This document shows positions 35,539-44,549 of a DNA stretch of 64,000 nucleotides, one piece after another. The stretch spans positions 496,001 through 560,000 of the forward strand of contig JAAVUU010000003.1 of assembly GCA_018449595.1 (NCBI GenBank). Direction: 5' to 3'. Under the pieces are notes generated by a model. That model did not search any database and was not told the origin of the DNA. It saw nothing but the letters and a program-made list of their open reading frames with translations. The translations under genes were made by a program, and so were the position numbers. Position 1 is the first letter of the stretch, and each line of letters starts with the position of its first letter. Source of the stretch: Rhizobiales bacterium dw_265 (GTDB taxonomy: Bacteria; Pseudomonadota; Alphaproteobacteria; Micropepsales; Micropepsaceae).

Positions 35539-38500
35539 ATGCCAATTCGCTATCGTGGACGTAATGGCCGGGCGGCGTGGCGCAACCTGGCCTTTGTGGC
35601 GCCCGCCGTTGCTTTCATCGCGATTGTCGTGATGTCCCCCCTTCAAAGCTATGCGCAGCCGTCGCCTGCAGACCAACTGTTGCAGCAGTACCAGCAGCGT
35701 CAGTCCCAGGGGCAAGGGCAGGGCACCTACGGTGACGAGAATCTTCCCCAAAGCGTGATCCTGCAGCCCGCGGTGCCGCAGGAACCGCTGCCGCAGTCGC
35801 GGATCGAGCAAATTCTCTCCTCCCGTTCGGGCACGCGTTTACGGCAATTCGGATACGAACAGCTGGGCCATGGCCGTGCGGTGACGGTGCCAATGACCGG
35901 GGCGGTGCAGGACGATTATGTGCTGGGGCCTGGGGATGAAATCGTCGTCTCGATGCGCGGTCAGGAAAATGGCGAATTCCGTGCCATCGTTGACCGCAAT
36001 GGGCAGGTGGTCCTGCCGCGCCTTGCGCCTCTGCCAGCGTCCGGGCGCAGTTTTGGCAGCTTCCGCACCGATCTGGAAGCGGCCGTGCATCGGTCGTATG
36101 TAGCGACCAATGCGTCTGTTTCGGTGGCGCGCGTCCGCCAGATCAGCGTGCTGGTTTCCGGCGAGGTCAACCAGCCGGGCCAGCGCCTGCTGACGGGTTT
36201 GTCGTCGGCGGTGGATGCCCTGTTATTGTCGGGTGGCGTGCGCAAGACGGGGTCCCTCCGCAATATCCGCATCTCTCGGGGAGGGCACGAGTATGATGTT
36301 GATCTGTACAATGTCCTGACGGATCGCGGTGGCGCATCCTCGCTGCGTCTGGCTGACGGCGACCGCATTCTGGTGCCGCCGCTGGGGCCGACTGTGGCAG
36401 TGGCGGGCCTCGTACGCACACCCGGCATCTTCGAACTGGCCCCCCACACGTCCTCCACTCCGGTGCGCAGTTTGCTCGCGTTGGCGGGTGGTCAGGAGGT
36501 CCGGGGCCGCTATCGTCTTTCGGTGCTGCATATCCAGCCCGACGGCAGTTCGAACATGCAGCAGGTCGCCAACGAAACCGGGACGCTGGTACATGACAGC
36601 GAAATCCTGTTCGTCCAGCTTGGCGCCGATCAGGTCAACAGCCAGGCGACCCTTTCCGGCGGCACGGGATTGGCCGGCTCCTATCCCATCGTTACCGGTA
36701 CGCGGCTTTCGGAGGTGCTGAAGGCGCCGGGTGCGCTGGGCGCCTCGCCCTATACGCCATTCGGAATTATTGTCCGTAAGGACACCGCCACATTGATGCC
36801 GACTCTGCTGCCTTTTACCCCGGTGGCGGTTTTGGCGGGACGGGAAGACCAGACTCTCCAGAGCGGAGACGTCATTCGGATTTTGTCGGCGAATGAAATC
36901 CAGCTGCTGACCTATGTCGTCCATACATATCTGAAGAACTTGAGGGATCAGCAGACCGCTATCCGCAATCCTCTGGGGCTGTTGTCCAATAACGACAATG
37001 CTCTCAATCAACAGCTGGCTTCCCAGACGGAGCAGAACTCGGCGGAGATCGAAGACGTCGCCAGCGTGCCGGCCAATATCCAGCGCGAGCAGGTGATTGG
37101 AGTGCTGGAAACGCCTGCGCCCGGTTCAGATATGGCGCGCCGGCAGGACGAGGAAGAGCGTGCGCAACAGCAATCGGTTCAGCGGCAAATGCAAGCCGGC
37201 AGTGCGACACAGGGCACAACGCAAGGATTGTCCCCGGCCGCGGGAGCGAACTCTGGCGCCGGCCAATTTAACGCCGGCCAATTTAACGCTGGCCAATTTA
37301 ACGCTGGCCAGTATGGGCCCGGCCAGTATGGACCCAGCCAGTATGAACAGAGAATGGGCGGAACCCCGACGCCCGAGGACCAGAGTAACAGGGATGCGGG
37401 CAGCGCCGATGGGCCCATGTTGCAGCCGGCGCGGAACTTCACGGATCAATCCGTGGATGCCACCCGTTTCGCCTCCAATCGCGAGGTGCAGACGTTTGGC
37501 CAGTTGGCGCGTCAGCTTGGCGTCGATCCGCTGATCCTGATTAACTTCCTGACCGACCACCGCGTGCGGCTGGATGGTGCCGTGCGGGGCCCAGGATATT
37601 ATTTCGTGGGGACGAACGCGACCCTTGACGATGTCGTTCAGGCGGCCGGCGGGACGGTCAACTGGGCTGATGAGAGCGGCGTGGAACTGATTTCCACGGT
37701 CATCGATCGCCAGACGGGACGATCCGTGACACAGCGCAATACGTTGCCGTTGCATCAGGGCGCGCTGGCCAGCTATGTCGTGCGCCCCAGGGATCTTTTT
37801 CGCTTCGGTCAGGTTTTCAGTGATGTGGGCCTTGGTTCCGTGACGGTGCAGGGCGAGGTCCATTATGCGGGCACCTTCTCGATCCTGCGCGGTGAACATC
37901 TTTCGGACCTGCTGGCCCGCGCCGGAGGACTGACCAACACCGCCTACCCGTACGGAACGGTCTTTTTGCGGCAGTCCGCGGCACAGGCAGAGCGTGACGG
38001 TTATGTCCGCGCCGCCAATGAGGTCCAGAGCCAGCTTGTCATTGCCATGACCCGTGTCGGCAATGACAAGATCGATCCCAACACGTTTGCCTCGATGCAG
38101 ACCTTCGTGGCGGAACTGCGCAACCAGCGTGCGCTAGGCCGCATCTCGATTGTCGCCGATCCCTCGGTGCTCGTCGCCAATCCGTCCCTGGACCCGCTGC
38201 TGGAGGCTGGTGACGTGATCTATATTCCGCAGCGTCCCAGCACCGTTTCAGTCCTGGGACAGGTGTTGCAGCCTGGCAGCTATCCCTACAGGCCGGGCGA
38301 AACCGTGGGCGATTATATCGGCCATGCGGGTGGCTATGCCACTACAGCGGACGAATCGCAGACCTTCATCGTTCTGCCGGATGGTTCGGCGCGCCGGATC
38401 CAGCATTCCTGGCTGGGCTTCAGCGTGGATAATCTGCCGCCGGGCAGCACCATTGTCGTGCCAAGGGATGTCACCCCGCTGGATCTGCGCCAGACCATCA

Positions 38501-38571
38501 TTGACGTTTCCCAGATATTCAGCCAGTTCGCGGTGGCGATTGCCTCCGTCGCGGTCCTCTCGAAGCAGTAG
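35539..38571 (+). CDS. Large multi-SLBB polysaccharide export protein (Wza/GfcE-like)
   Basis: About 1010 residues from the ATG at 35539, preceded by GAGGGGG; a frame from 35485 is open but less likely. A signal peptide ends SYAQP without a lipobox. A Poly_export domain (DDYVLGPGDEIVVSMRGQ) is followed by several SLBB/beta-grasp repeats (VLVSGEVNQPGQ, VAGLVRTPGIFEL, VQGEVHYAGTF, VLGQVLQPGSYPYRPGE). The C-terminal helix (IFSQFAVAIASVAVL) could span the outer membrane as in Wza. Between the SLBB blocks lies a Gln-rich, low-complexity linker with six five-residue repeats. It is far longer than Wza (about 380) and lacks the acyl Cys. A separate GfcC/YjbG gene was not found; its domains may be included here. 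Confidence 0.88.
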   Translation: MPIRYRGRNGRAAWRNLAFVAPAVAFIAIVVMSPLQSYAQPSPADQLLQQYQQRQSQGQGQGTYGDENLPQSVILQPAVPQEPLPQSRIEQILSSRSGTRLRQFGYEQLGHGRAVTVPMTGAVQDDYVLGPGDEIVVSMRGQENGEFRAIVDRNGQVVLPRLAPLPASGRSFGSFRTDLEAAVHRSYVATNASVSVARVRQISVLVSGEVNQPGQRLLTGLSSAVDALLLSGGVRKTGSLRNIRISRGGHEYDVDLYNVLTDRGGASSLRLADGDRILVPPLGPTVAVAGLVRTPGIFELAPHTSSTPVRSLLALAGGQEVRGRYRLSVLHIQPDGSSNMQQVANETGTLVHDSEILFVQLGADQVNSQATLSGGTGLAGSYPIVTGTRLSEVLKAPGALGASPYTPFGIIVRKDTATLMPTLLPFTPVAVLAGREDQTLQSGDVIRILSANEIQLLTYVVHTYLKNLRDQQTAIRNPLGLLSNNDNALNQQLASQTEQNSAEIEDVASVPANIQREQVIGVLETPAPGSDMARRQDEEERAQQQSVQRQMQAGSATQGTTQGLSPAAGANSGAGQFNAGQFNAGQFNAGQYGPGQYGPSQYEQRMGGTPTPEDQSNRDAGSADGPMLQPARNFTDQSVDATRFASNREVQTFGQLARQLGVDPLILINFLTDHRVRLDGAVRGPGYYFVGTNATLDDVVQAAGGTVNWADESGVELISTVIDRQTGRSVTQRNTLPLHQGALASYVVRPRDLFRFGQVFSDVGLGSVTVQGEVHYAGTFSILRGEHLSDLLARAGGLTNTAYPYGTVFLRQSAAQAERDGYVRAANEVQSQLVIAMTRVGNDKIDPNTFASMQTFVAELRNQRALGRISIVADPSVLVANPSLDPLLEAGDVIYIPQRPSTVSVLGQVLQPGSYPYRPGETVGDYIGHAGGYATTADESQTFIVLPDGSARRIQHSWLGFSVDNLPPGSTIVVPRDVTPLDLRQTIIDVSQIFSQFAVAIASVAVLSKQ
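37258..37347 (+). repeat. Six tandem 15-bp repeats inside the SLBB gene
   Basis: Units read A-G-Q-F-N three times, then AGQYG, PGQYG and PSQYE (about residues 574-603). The first three DNA units are nearly identical (GCYGGCCAATTTAAC), the later ones drift, which suggests recent expansion at the 5' side. In-frame 15-base changes in copy number would only alter linker length. Confidence 0.93.
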
Positions 38572-38721
38572 CGGGGCATCGGCGAAGGGGGCTCCAACGG
38601 AAGATTGCGGCAACTGGTCGCTGGAGCGGCCTTGGAAGGCGCTATCCCGGCGGGATGGGAGCCCGACCGATGAATTTTTCGCGAAATCCCAAGGTTTTAC
38701 TGCATTGCAGCACAGAAATGG

Positions 38722-38750
38722 TTGACAGTCTTACAGGCCCCATCTACAAA
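38722..38750 (+). promoter_or_regulatory. Sigma70-type promoter of the Thr-rich small protein gene
   Basis: Consensus TTGACA (38722-38727) and TACAAA (38745-38750) with a 17-base spacer, 36 bases upstream of the ATG at 38786. A strong ribosome site GAGGGAG (38773-38779) follows. This is the clearest promoter in the window and fits a highly expressed secreted product. Confidence 0.6.
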
Positions 38751-38785
38751 AAGCTGAAGACGGGATATTTTTGAGGGAGTTATAA

Positions 38786-39082
38786 ATGCGCAGCTTTGCC
38801 GCCGTTATTCTGGCGACCGCGTTCCTGGCGTCCAATGCCTTTGCCGCTGGCAATGAGAGCCGTGCGCCTCTGGTTCCTGGCAAGCCGGCGGGTGTCAAGG
38901 CTGCCCAGCTGGATGGTACCCCGACCCTCCTTCTCGTGGCAGGTGTGGGCATCGTCGCCGCTGGCATCGCCCTGTCAGCCTCTGGTGACAACAATTCGAT
39001 TGTTTCCGTCGGCACGACCTCATCGACGACCACGACGACTTCCACTACGAAGACGTCGACTTCGACGGGCACAACCACCTGA
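38786..39082 (+). CDS. YjbE/GfcA-like small secreted Thr-rich protein
   Basis: A 98-residue protein with a signal peptide (MRSFAAVILATAFLASNAFAAG), a Gly/Ala/Val hydrophobic segment (LLLVAGVGIVAAGIALSASG), and a C-terminal tail almost wholly Ser and Thr (SSTTTTTSTTKTSTSTGTTT). This layout matches E. coli YjbE and GfcA, the first gene products of the yjbEFGH and gfcABCDE operons, whose exact role is unknown. It has its own strong promoter and ribosome site and is followed by a terminator. It lies between the SLBB gene and the YjbF-like gene. Confidence 0.8.
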   Translation: MRSFAAVILATAFLASNAFAAGNESRAPLVPGKPAGVKAAQLDGTPTLLLVAGVGIVAAGIALSASGDNNSIVSVGTTSSTTTTTSTTKTSTSTGTTT

Positions 39083-39107
39083 TTTTTTTGCAGACTGCTG
39101 GTTTCGG

Positions 39108-39146
39108 AAAACCCGGGGAGCAATTTCGCTCACCGGGTTTTCTTTT
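39108..39146. terminator. Rho-independent terminator, probably bidirectional
   Basis: AAAACCCGG (39108-39116) pairs with CCGGGTTTT (39133-39141), with an inner GAGC/GCTC stem and a loop of about six bases, followed by TCTTTT. The A-run on the left gives a T-run on the opposite strand. It sits between the convergent ends of the YjbE-like gene and the YjbF-like gene. Confidence 0.75.
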
Positions 39147-39155
39147 GCGCGGGCA

Positions 39156-39824
39156 TCAACCGGGCGGACGGAATATCTCAATATGCAGTTCGTCCAGCTT
39201 GGGATGAACATGCTGGATACTGCGCCATACAAATCCGCTCTTCGCATCTATCCAGAATGTATCGATGAACGACCAGCCCAGGCCGGGTGCGTCGCAATTT
39301 TCCATCACCCGCATGGTGGCGAGGGCGCTTCCGAGAATTGAAATGGTCTCGGCCCGCCCGTTCGCCATGCGGCAGTTCAGGAGCGCACCGTAAATGCCCA
39401 TGTCCGGGAAATCGGCCAACCGCGTATAGGCGACGGGGCCGCTCAGCGCCGCGGCCGGTGGTGGCAGTTCCCGGCGTGATCCCGGCGTGACTGTCCCCAG
39501 GTCACGGCCCAGTTTCTGGGTGCGCACGACGCGGCCAGCATCGATCGTCAGCACCACATGGCTCGCGGCGGTCCAGATCTGCTGGCCGCCGGCATCTGTC
39601 GCCAGCACCAGAATCATCTCCGGGCCGCTGCCGACCTGATAACCCAGGCTGGCATAGGGGATTGCCGCCGCCTGGGCCCGGGTGATGCGCGGGCTCCCCA
39701 GGCTGTTGTTCAGGCCCATCTTCGCGATCTGGAAATACTGCCCCCAAAGCGAGGTGCTGTTCGAATTGCAGCCCATCAGCAGCAATGCCGCCGCCGCCGG
39801 CAGCCATCTGCGAAGTTTCCTCAC
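39156..39824 (-). CDS. YjbF/GfcB-like lipoprotein
   Basis: A 222-residue lipoprotein with a type II signal peptide ending LLLMGCNSNS (acylated Cys near residue 19). The body has ITRAQAAAIPYASLGYQVG, AGRVVRTQKLGRDL and WSFIDTFWIDAKSGFVWRS, patterns of the YjbF/GfcB (DUF2886-like) family found beside YjbE, YjbG and YjbH. It should act in the periplasm or at the outer membrane in polysaccharide secretion. The start is a GTG that overlaps the galU stop by four bases (GTGA), so it is coupled to galU, and transcription probably ends at the terminator just beyond. Confidence 0.85.
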   Translation of the reverse strand: MRKLRRWLPAAAALLLMGCNSNSTSLWGQYFQIAKMGLNNSLGSPRITRAQAAAIPYASLGYQVGSGPEMILVLATDAGGQQIWTAASHVVLTIDAGRVVRTQKLGRDLGTVTPGSRRELPPPAAALSGPVAYTRLADFPDMGIYGALLNCRMANGRAETISILGSALATMRVMENCDAPGLGWSFIDTFWIDAKSGFVWRSIQHVHPKLDELHIEIFRPPG

Positions 39825-40696
39825 ACCAGGCCTTTTAGGATGGCGCCCAGTTGCGGCGCGATGTCGGGCCGCGACAGACCGACCGCGATATTGGCGTGCA
39901 GGAACCCCACCTTGTCGCCGCAGTCATAGCGGGCGCAGTCGGTCTTCACGGCATGGAAGGGCGCCTTGCCGATCATCTGGGCCATGGCGTCGGTGAGCTG
40001 GATTTCATTACCCGCGCCGCGTTCCTGCCTGTCGAGAATGCCGAAAATCTCCGGCTGCAGGATATAGCGGCCGATGACGCAGAGGTTGGACGGTTCGGTG
40101 CCGGTGGCCGGCTTTTCCACCACGCCCAGCACTTCGGTGGCATTGCCTTTCGTGGCGCCGGGCTTGACCACGCCATAGCGCTTGATCTCGTCCTTGGGTT
40201 TTTCCTCCGCCGCCACGATGATGCCGCCGCCCACCTGGTTGTAGGAGTCGATCATCTGCGACAGGGCGCCGGGCTTGCCCACCATCAGGTCGTCGGGCAG
40301 CAGCACGGCGAAGGGTTCGTTGCCCACGAAATGGCGCGCGCACCACACCGCATGGCCCAGGCCCAGCGGCTGCTGCTGGCGAACGAAGCCGACCGACCCG
40401 GTCGGCGGCAGCATCTCCAGCAGGCTGTTCAGTTCGGTGGTCTTGTCTCGCTGGGACAGCAGGGCCTCCAGCTCATAGGCATGGTCGAAATGATCGGCGA
40501 TGACATGTTTGCCGCGCCCGGTGATGAAGACGAACTGTTCGATCCCGGCCTCGCGCGCCTCTTCCACCGCATACTGAATGACGGGCTTGTCCACCACGGG
40601 CAGCATTTCCTTGGGGATCGCCTTGGTGGCGGGCAGGAAGCGGGTTCCCATGCCGGCCACGGGAAAGACAGCTTTGCGGACGGGTTTGACGGTCAT
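39821..40696 (-). CDS. galU: UTP-glucose-1-phosphate uridylyltransferase
   Basis: Makes UDP-glucose, precursor for GalE and Ugd products encoded nearby. From the ATG at 40696 the protein is 291 residues, as expected. A frame from 40738 would add fourteen. AVFPVAGMGTRFLPATKAIPKEM is the nucleotidyltransferase motif, here within the usual GalU context; VDKPVIQYAVEEA and LPDDLMVGKPGAL follow. The ribosome site CGGA lies eight bases before the ATG. It is divergent from the TPR-SPOR gene and coupled to the YjbF-like gene. Confidence 0.95.
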   Translation of the reverse strand: MTVKPVRKAVFPVAGMGTRFLPATKAIPKEMLPVVDKPVIQYAVEEAREAGIEQFVFITGRGKHVIADHFDHAYELEALLSQRDKTTELNSLLEMLPPTGSVGFVRQQQPLGLGHAVWCARHFVGNEPFAVLLPDDLMVGKPGALSQMIDSYNQVGGGIIVAAEEKPKDEIKRYGVVKPGATKGNATEVLGVVEKPATGTEPSNLCVIGRYILQPEIFGILDRQERGAGNEIQLTDAMAQMIGKAPFHAVKTDCARYDCGDKVGFLHANIAVGLSRPDIAPQLGAILKGLV

Positions 40697-40785
40697 GGAA
40701 TTTTTCCGGGGGATGCTTTTGCGATCACCCTGTTTCATGGCATGGCCCCGCCATTATTGTCCAGTTTCAAGGATTTGGTGGGTCT

Positions 40786-41940
40786 ATGCGCGCCGCGGGA
40801 CTGATCGGCATGCTGGTTTTCGTAAGCGTCATGGGCTTGGCCCATGCCGCGCCCGCGACCCATGCCGTCATCGCCGAAATCCAGGCCGCGCTCGACCAGG
40901 GCGATGCCCAGCATGCCGCCAATCTGGCGGACGCCGCGCTGAAGGAAGACACCGGCGCGGCCGAGCGCGGCCGGCTGTTGCTTTACCGGGGCCTGGCGCA
41001 GGAACTGCTGGGCCGGCATGACGAAGCCATGACGGATTTCAGCCGCGCCCTGGCGACACGCGCCTTGCCGCCGGACGAACGGGAACAGGCGCTGCTGCAG
41101 CGCGGCTTTCTGTGTGACGGCCTTGGGCGGCTGGATGAAGCGGTGGCGGACTACACCGCGGTCCTGGCGCTGAAAGGCGAAAATGCCCCCACCGCGCTCA
41201 ACAACCGCGCAAATATCTATCGCCGCCAGAACCGGCTGGCCGACGCCAGGCGCGACTATCGGGCGGCGCTGGCGATGATGGGGGGCAGGCCGCAATATTC
41301 CTGGTACGGCTTGGGACAGATTGCCGAAGCCCAGAATGATGTCATCGCGGCGCGTGGTTTTTATGCCCGGGCCGTTGCACTGGATTCCGGTTACGCCCTT
41401 GCGTCGGAGCGCCTGACGGCGCTGGGGGGGCCGCCGGAGGGCGCCATCGCCGATGCGGGTGTGATTGTCCTGCATCCGCCCGCCGCGAACCGGGTGGCGC
41501 AGGCCGCACGCCCGTCTGCGACGGAAGCGACCAAGGCCGACGATGGAACCATCATCCTGCGTGCGCCATCCATGGCGGCGCCCAAGGCCCAGGGGGAAAG
41601 CGTGGTTCTGCGCCCGCCCAGGCCCCGTGCTTCCCCCGCCAGGCCAGCCAACCCGATCCTGCGTCCGGCCTTGGACGCGCCACAGGGCCGGGCGGGCGGC
41701 GCACAGGTCCAGCTGGGCGCCTGGCGCAGCGAGGCGGAAGCCCGGGAGGGCTGGGCCAAGGCCCGCGGCCACGCTGCGGGCGCCCTGGAAGGGCTGGCGC
41801 CCGATATCGTCGCCGCCGACCTGCCCGGGAAGGGGCGCTATTACCGCCTCCGTGTGACGCCCTTGGTGGGCCAGGACCGCGGCCGGTTCTGCGCCACCCT
41901 GACGGTCCAGGGTGTGGCCTGTTTGCCCGTTCGCGATTGA
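40786..41940 (+). CDS. Exported TPR and SPOR-like domain protein
   Basis: A 384-residue protein with a signal peptide ending LAHAAP. Several tetratricopeptide repeats span about residues 28-210 (for example LLYRGLAQELLGRHDEAMTD and ALNNRANIYRRQNRLADARR). A Pro/Ala-rich linker follows, then a C-terminal SPOR-like region from AQVQLGAWRSEAEAREGW to TPLVGQDRG with the FC-x6-C pattern near the end. SPOR domains bind denuded peptidoglycan, so it may anchor or organise the export complex in the periplasm. It is followed by the Wzi-like gene after 90 bases and opposed to galU. Specific function unknown. Confidence 0.78.
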   Translation: MRAAGLIGMLVFVSVMGLAHAAPATHAVIAEIQAALDQGDAQHAANLADAALKEDTGAAERGRLLLYRGLAQELLGRHDEAMTDFSRALATRALPPDEREQALLQRGFLCDGLGRLDEAVADYTAVLALKGENAPTALNNRANIYRRQNRLADARRDYRAALAMMGGRPQYSWYGLGQIAEAQNDVIAARGFYARAVALDSGYALASERLTALGGPPEGAIADAGVIVLHPPAANRVAQAARPSATEATKADDGTIILRAPSMAAPKAQGESVVLRPPRPRASPARPANPILRPALDAPQGRAGGAQVQLGAWRSEAEAREGWAKARGHAAGALEGLAPDIVAADLPGKGRYYRLRVTPLVGQDRGRFCATLTVQGVACLPVRD

Positions 41941-42030
41941 TTCTTCGTCACAATTTGGTTGCGGAGGCAAGGCTTGTTCGCATCCGCGATACAAGTTTAT
42001 GGTCGGTCGCCGGGGGGCCTTTGGAGACGC

Positions 42031-43512
42031 ATGCGGACTTGGGGAAAGACCTGGACGGCCAGCCTGACGCTTCTGGCGCTGTGCTGGGGAGCTTTGCCCG
42101 CCCTGGCGTCACCCTGGGCGGAGGTCGGTGACAACCAGCTTCGCTCCGATATCGAACTGCTGGCCGCTGCCGGCGTGATTGACGGCGTCACCATCCATTG
42201 GCCGCTGCCGTGGAAAGGTATTGCCGATGCCCTGGCGCGCCACAGCCTGGCGGGACAACCGGCGGCGGTGCGGGATGCCGCCCGCCGCGTGCTGGGCAAG
42301 GCCCAGGAGGGCACCGCGCCGGGATTTTCGGCGTCCGCCTTCGCCGATGCCACCAACCACACCGGCCTGGTTTACGGCTTCGACGGCATGGGCCGCGGCG
42401 AGGGGCAGGGCCAGCTTTCGCTGGAAGGCAATGACGGCATCTTTTCGGGACGGGTGTCGCTGGGTGGCTTCAGCCAGAATTTCGGCGCCAGATCGAACAA
42501 GATCATGCCGGATGGAACCTATTTCTCGGCCCAGCTTGGCGGGATTCTGGTTTATGGCGGCTATCTCGATCACTGGTGGGGCCCAGGGCAGATATCCGCG
42601 CTCCAGCTTTCCAACAATGCCCGTCCCATGCCGCAGGTCGGCATCGAGCGCTCGTCCACGGAAGCGTCGTCATGGCCGGTGCTGCGCTGGCTGGGGCCGT
42701 GGCAGTGGGAGTTTTTCCTGGGCAAGCTCGACGGCCCGCAAATCCAGTCCAATGTTTATTATGACGCCACGCACCTGACGATCAATCCGTTGCCGGGGTT
42801 GGAGCTGGGGTTGGCGAAGACCGAGGAGTTTTGCGGCCAGGGCCATCCCTGTGCGCCCTTGAGGGATTATTTCCAGAACATCGATTTCTCCACCCATTCC
42901 AACAATGTCAATGGCGAGGGATCGCTGGAATTCAAATATGGCCATAGCCTGGGCGGGGTGCCGGTACAGGTCTATATGCAATTGATGAACGAGGACTATT
43001 CCTTCATCAATCACTCCGGCACCAGCCATCTGTTCGGCGCCAGCGTCTTTCTGCCGACGCAAGGCAGTCCGGTGAAGCTAACGGCCGAGTTCACCGACAG
43101 CATCGCCACCAGCACGTTCTTCAGCTTCGGCGACAATATCTACGGCTTCACCTACAACGACTATCAGTATCCCGACGGCATGCGCTATCGCGGCCGCACC
43201 CTGGGCTTCAGCCTGGACGACGACTCCACGCTCCTGTCCCTGCAGGGAAGCTGGACCGACGATTCCGGGCGTTTCTATGAATTGAGCATCCATCACGCCA
43301 CGCTCGGCACCAGCCACACCCCCGCCGGCGCCAATATCCTCACCACCGCGCCGGTGCTGCTGAACATGGGCGAGGCCCGTGTCAGCCTGCCGCTGGAACT
43401 GGGCGGACACGGCATCAAGCTGGATTTGGCCGGCCGCCTGCAGGATGATCAGCCCAGACCAGGGCGGGGATTCGAGGCCGGCATAGAAGCGGCCCTCAGG
43501 ATAAATCTATGA
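42031..43512 (+). CDS. Capsule assembly Wzi-family outer-membrane protein
   Basis: About 493 residues from the ATG at 42031 (MRTWGKTWTASLTLLALCWG), which gives a normal signal peptide ending LPALAS; the open frame from 41959 lacks one. After SPWAEVGDNQLRSDIELLA the protein has repeated amphipathic beta strands, GGYLDHWWGPGQIS and TSHLFGASVFLP, as in Wzi, an 18-strand outer-membrane lectin that holds capsule on the cell surface. It overlaps galE by four bases (ATGA). Its place beside the SLBB and YjbH-like genes supports a capsule or surface-attached polysaccharide rather than a purely released one. Confidence 0.85.
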   Translation: MRTWGKTWTASLTLLALCWGALPALASPWAEVGDNQLRSDIELLAAAGVIDGVTIHWPLPWKGIADALARHSLAGQPAAVRDAARRVLGKAQEGTAPGFSASAFADATNHTGLVYGFDGMGRGEGQGQLSLEGNDGIFSGRVSLGGFSQNFGARSNKIMPDGTYFSAQLGGILVYGGYLDHWWGPGQISALQLSNNARPMPQVGIERSSTEASSWPVLRWLGPWQWEFFLGKLDGPQIQSNVYYDATHLTINPLPGLELGLAKTEEFCGQGHPCAPLRDYFQNIDFSTHSNNVNGEGSLEFKYGHSLGGVPVQVYMQLMNEDYSFINHSGTSHLFGASVFLPTQGSPVKLTAEFTDSIATSTFFSFGDNIYGFTYNDYQYPDGMRYRGRTLGFSLDDDSTLLSLQGSWTDDSGRFYELSIHHATLGTSHTPAGANILTTAPVLLNMGEARVSLPLELGGHGIKLDLAGRLQDDQPRPGRGFEAGIEAALRINL

Positions 43513-44486
43513 CGACACTGATTACCGGCGGCGCGGGCTATATCGGCAGCCATACCGTCCATGCCCTGCTGGATCGCGGCGACGCGGTGGTGGTGCTGGA
43601 CAATCTTTCCACCGGGGTGCGCGCTCAGGTCGGCGAAAAGGCCGCCTTTGTCCAGGGCGATGTCGCCGACACCGCCCTGGTGCGCGAAACCATCGCCGGG
43701 CATGGCGTGGCTTCGGTGATCCATTTCGCCGGCTCGATCGTGGTGCCGGAGTCGGTGGCCGATCCGCTCAGCTATTACGAGAACAATGTCGTCAAGTCGC
43801 GCGCCCTGATCCAGGCCTGTGTCGCGGCGGGGATCAGGAATTTCATCTTCTCCTCCACCGCCACCGTCTATGCCGAGGATGCCCCCCAGCCGCTGGCGGA
43901 GGGTGCGCCCAAGGCGCCGATCAGCCCCTATGCCCGCTCCAAGCTGATGACCGAATGGATGCTGGAGGATGTCAGCCGCGCCCATGATTTTCGCCACACG
44001 GTGTTGCGCTATTTCAATGTCGCCGGGGCCGACCCCCAGGGCCGTACCGGCCAGTCCACGCCCAAGGCGACCCACCTGATCAAGCGCGCCGCCATGGTGG
44101 CGCTGGGGCGCGTGCCGCACCTGGATATTTTCGGCACCGACTATCCCACGCCGGACGGCACCGGGGTTCGCGATTATATCCATGTCAGCGATCTGGCGGC
44201 GGCGCACCTTCTGGCGCTGGACGCGCTGCGCGGCGGTGCCGGCACGACCTCCTACAATTGCGGCTATGGCCGGGGCCTGTCGGTGCGCGAGGTGGTGGCG
44301 GGCGTTGAGCGCGTGACGGGCCGTCCCCTGCCGGTTCGCGAAGGTCCGCGGCGCCCGGGCGATCCGCCGACCCTGGTGGCCGACCCCAGGCGGATCAAGT
44401 CCGAACTGGGCTGGGTCCCCCGCCATGACGGCCTGGACGGGATCATCCGATCCGCCATCGCCTGGGAACGCCGGTTCAACACCTGA
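43509..44486 (+). CDS. galE: UDP-glucose 4-epimerase
   Basis: Interconverts UDP-glucose and UDP-galactose (or the N-acetyl forms). At 325 residues it matches GalE. TLITGGAGYIGSHTVHAL is the NAD site, followed by VIHFAGSIVVPESV, FSSTATVYAEDAP and the catalytic SPYARSKLMTEWML. RDYIHVSDLAAAHLLAL and the C-terminal DPRRIKSELGW are also family features. Coupled to the Wzi-like gene upstream; substrate is supplied by GalU 3 kb away. Confidence 0.94.
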   Translation: MTTLITGGAGYIGSHTVHALLDRGDAVVVLDNLSTGVRAQVGEKAAFVQGDVADTALVRETIAGHGVASVIHFAGSIVVPESVADPLSYYENNVVKSRALIQACVAAGIRNFIFSSTATVYAEDAPQPLAEGAPKAPISPYARSKLMTEWMLEDVSRAHDFRHTVLRYFNVAGADPQGRTGQSTPKATHLIKRAAMVALGRVPHLDIFGTDYPTPDGTGVRDYIHVSDLAAAHLLALDALRGGAGTTSYNCGYGRGLSVREVVAGVERVTGRPLPVREGPRRPGDPPTLVADPRRIKSELGWVPRHDGLDGIIRSAIAWERRFNT

Positions 44487-44549
44487 AACATGCCGTAATG
44501 TTGGCGTGCGGGGTTGGCAGGATGGCTGTCGCCACCTAAAGACCAGCCG

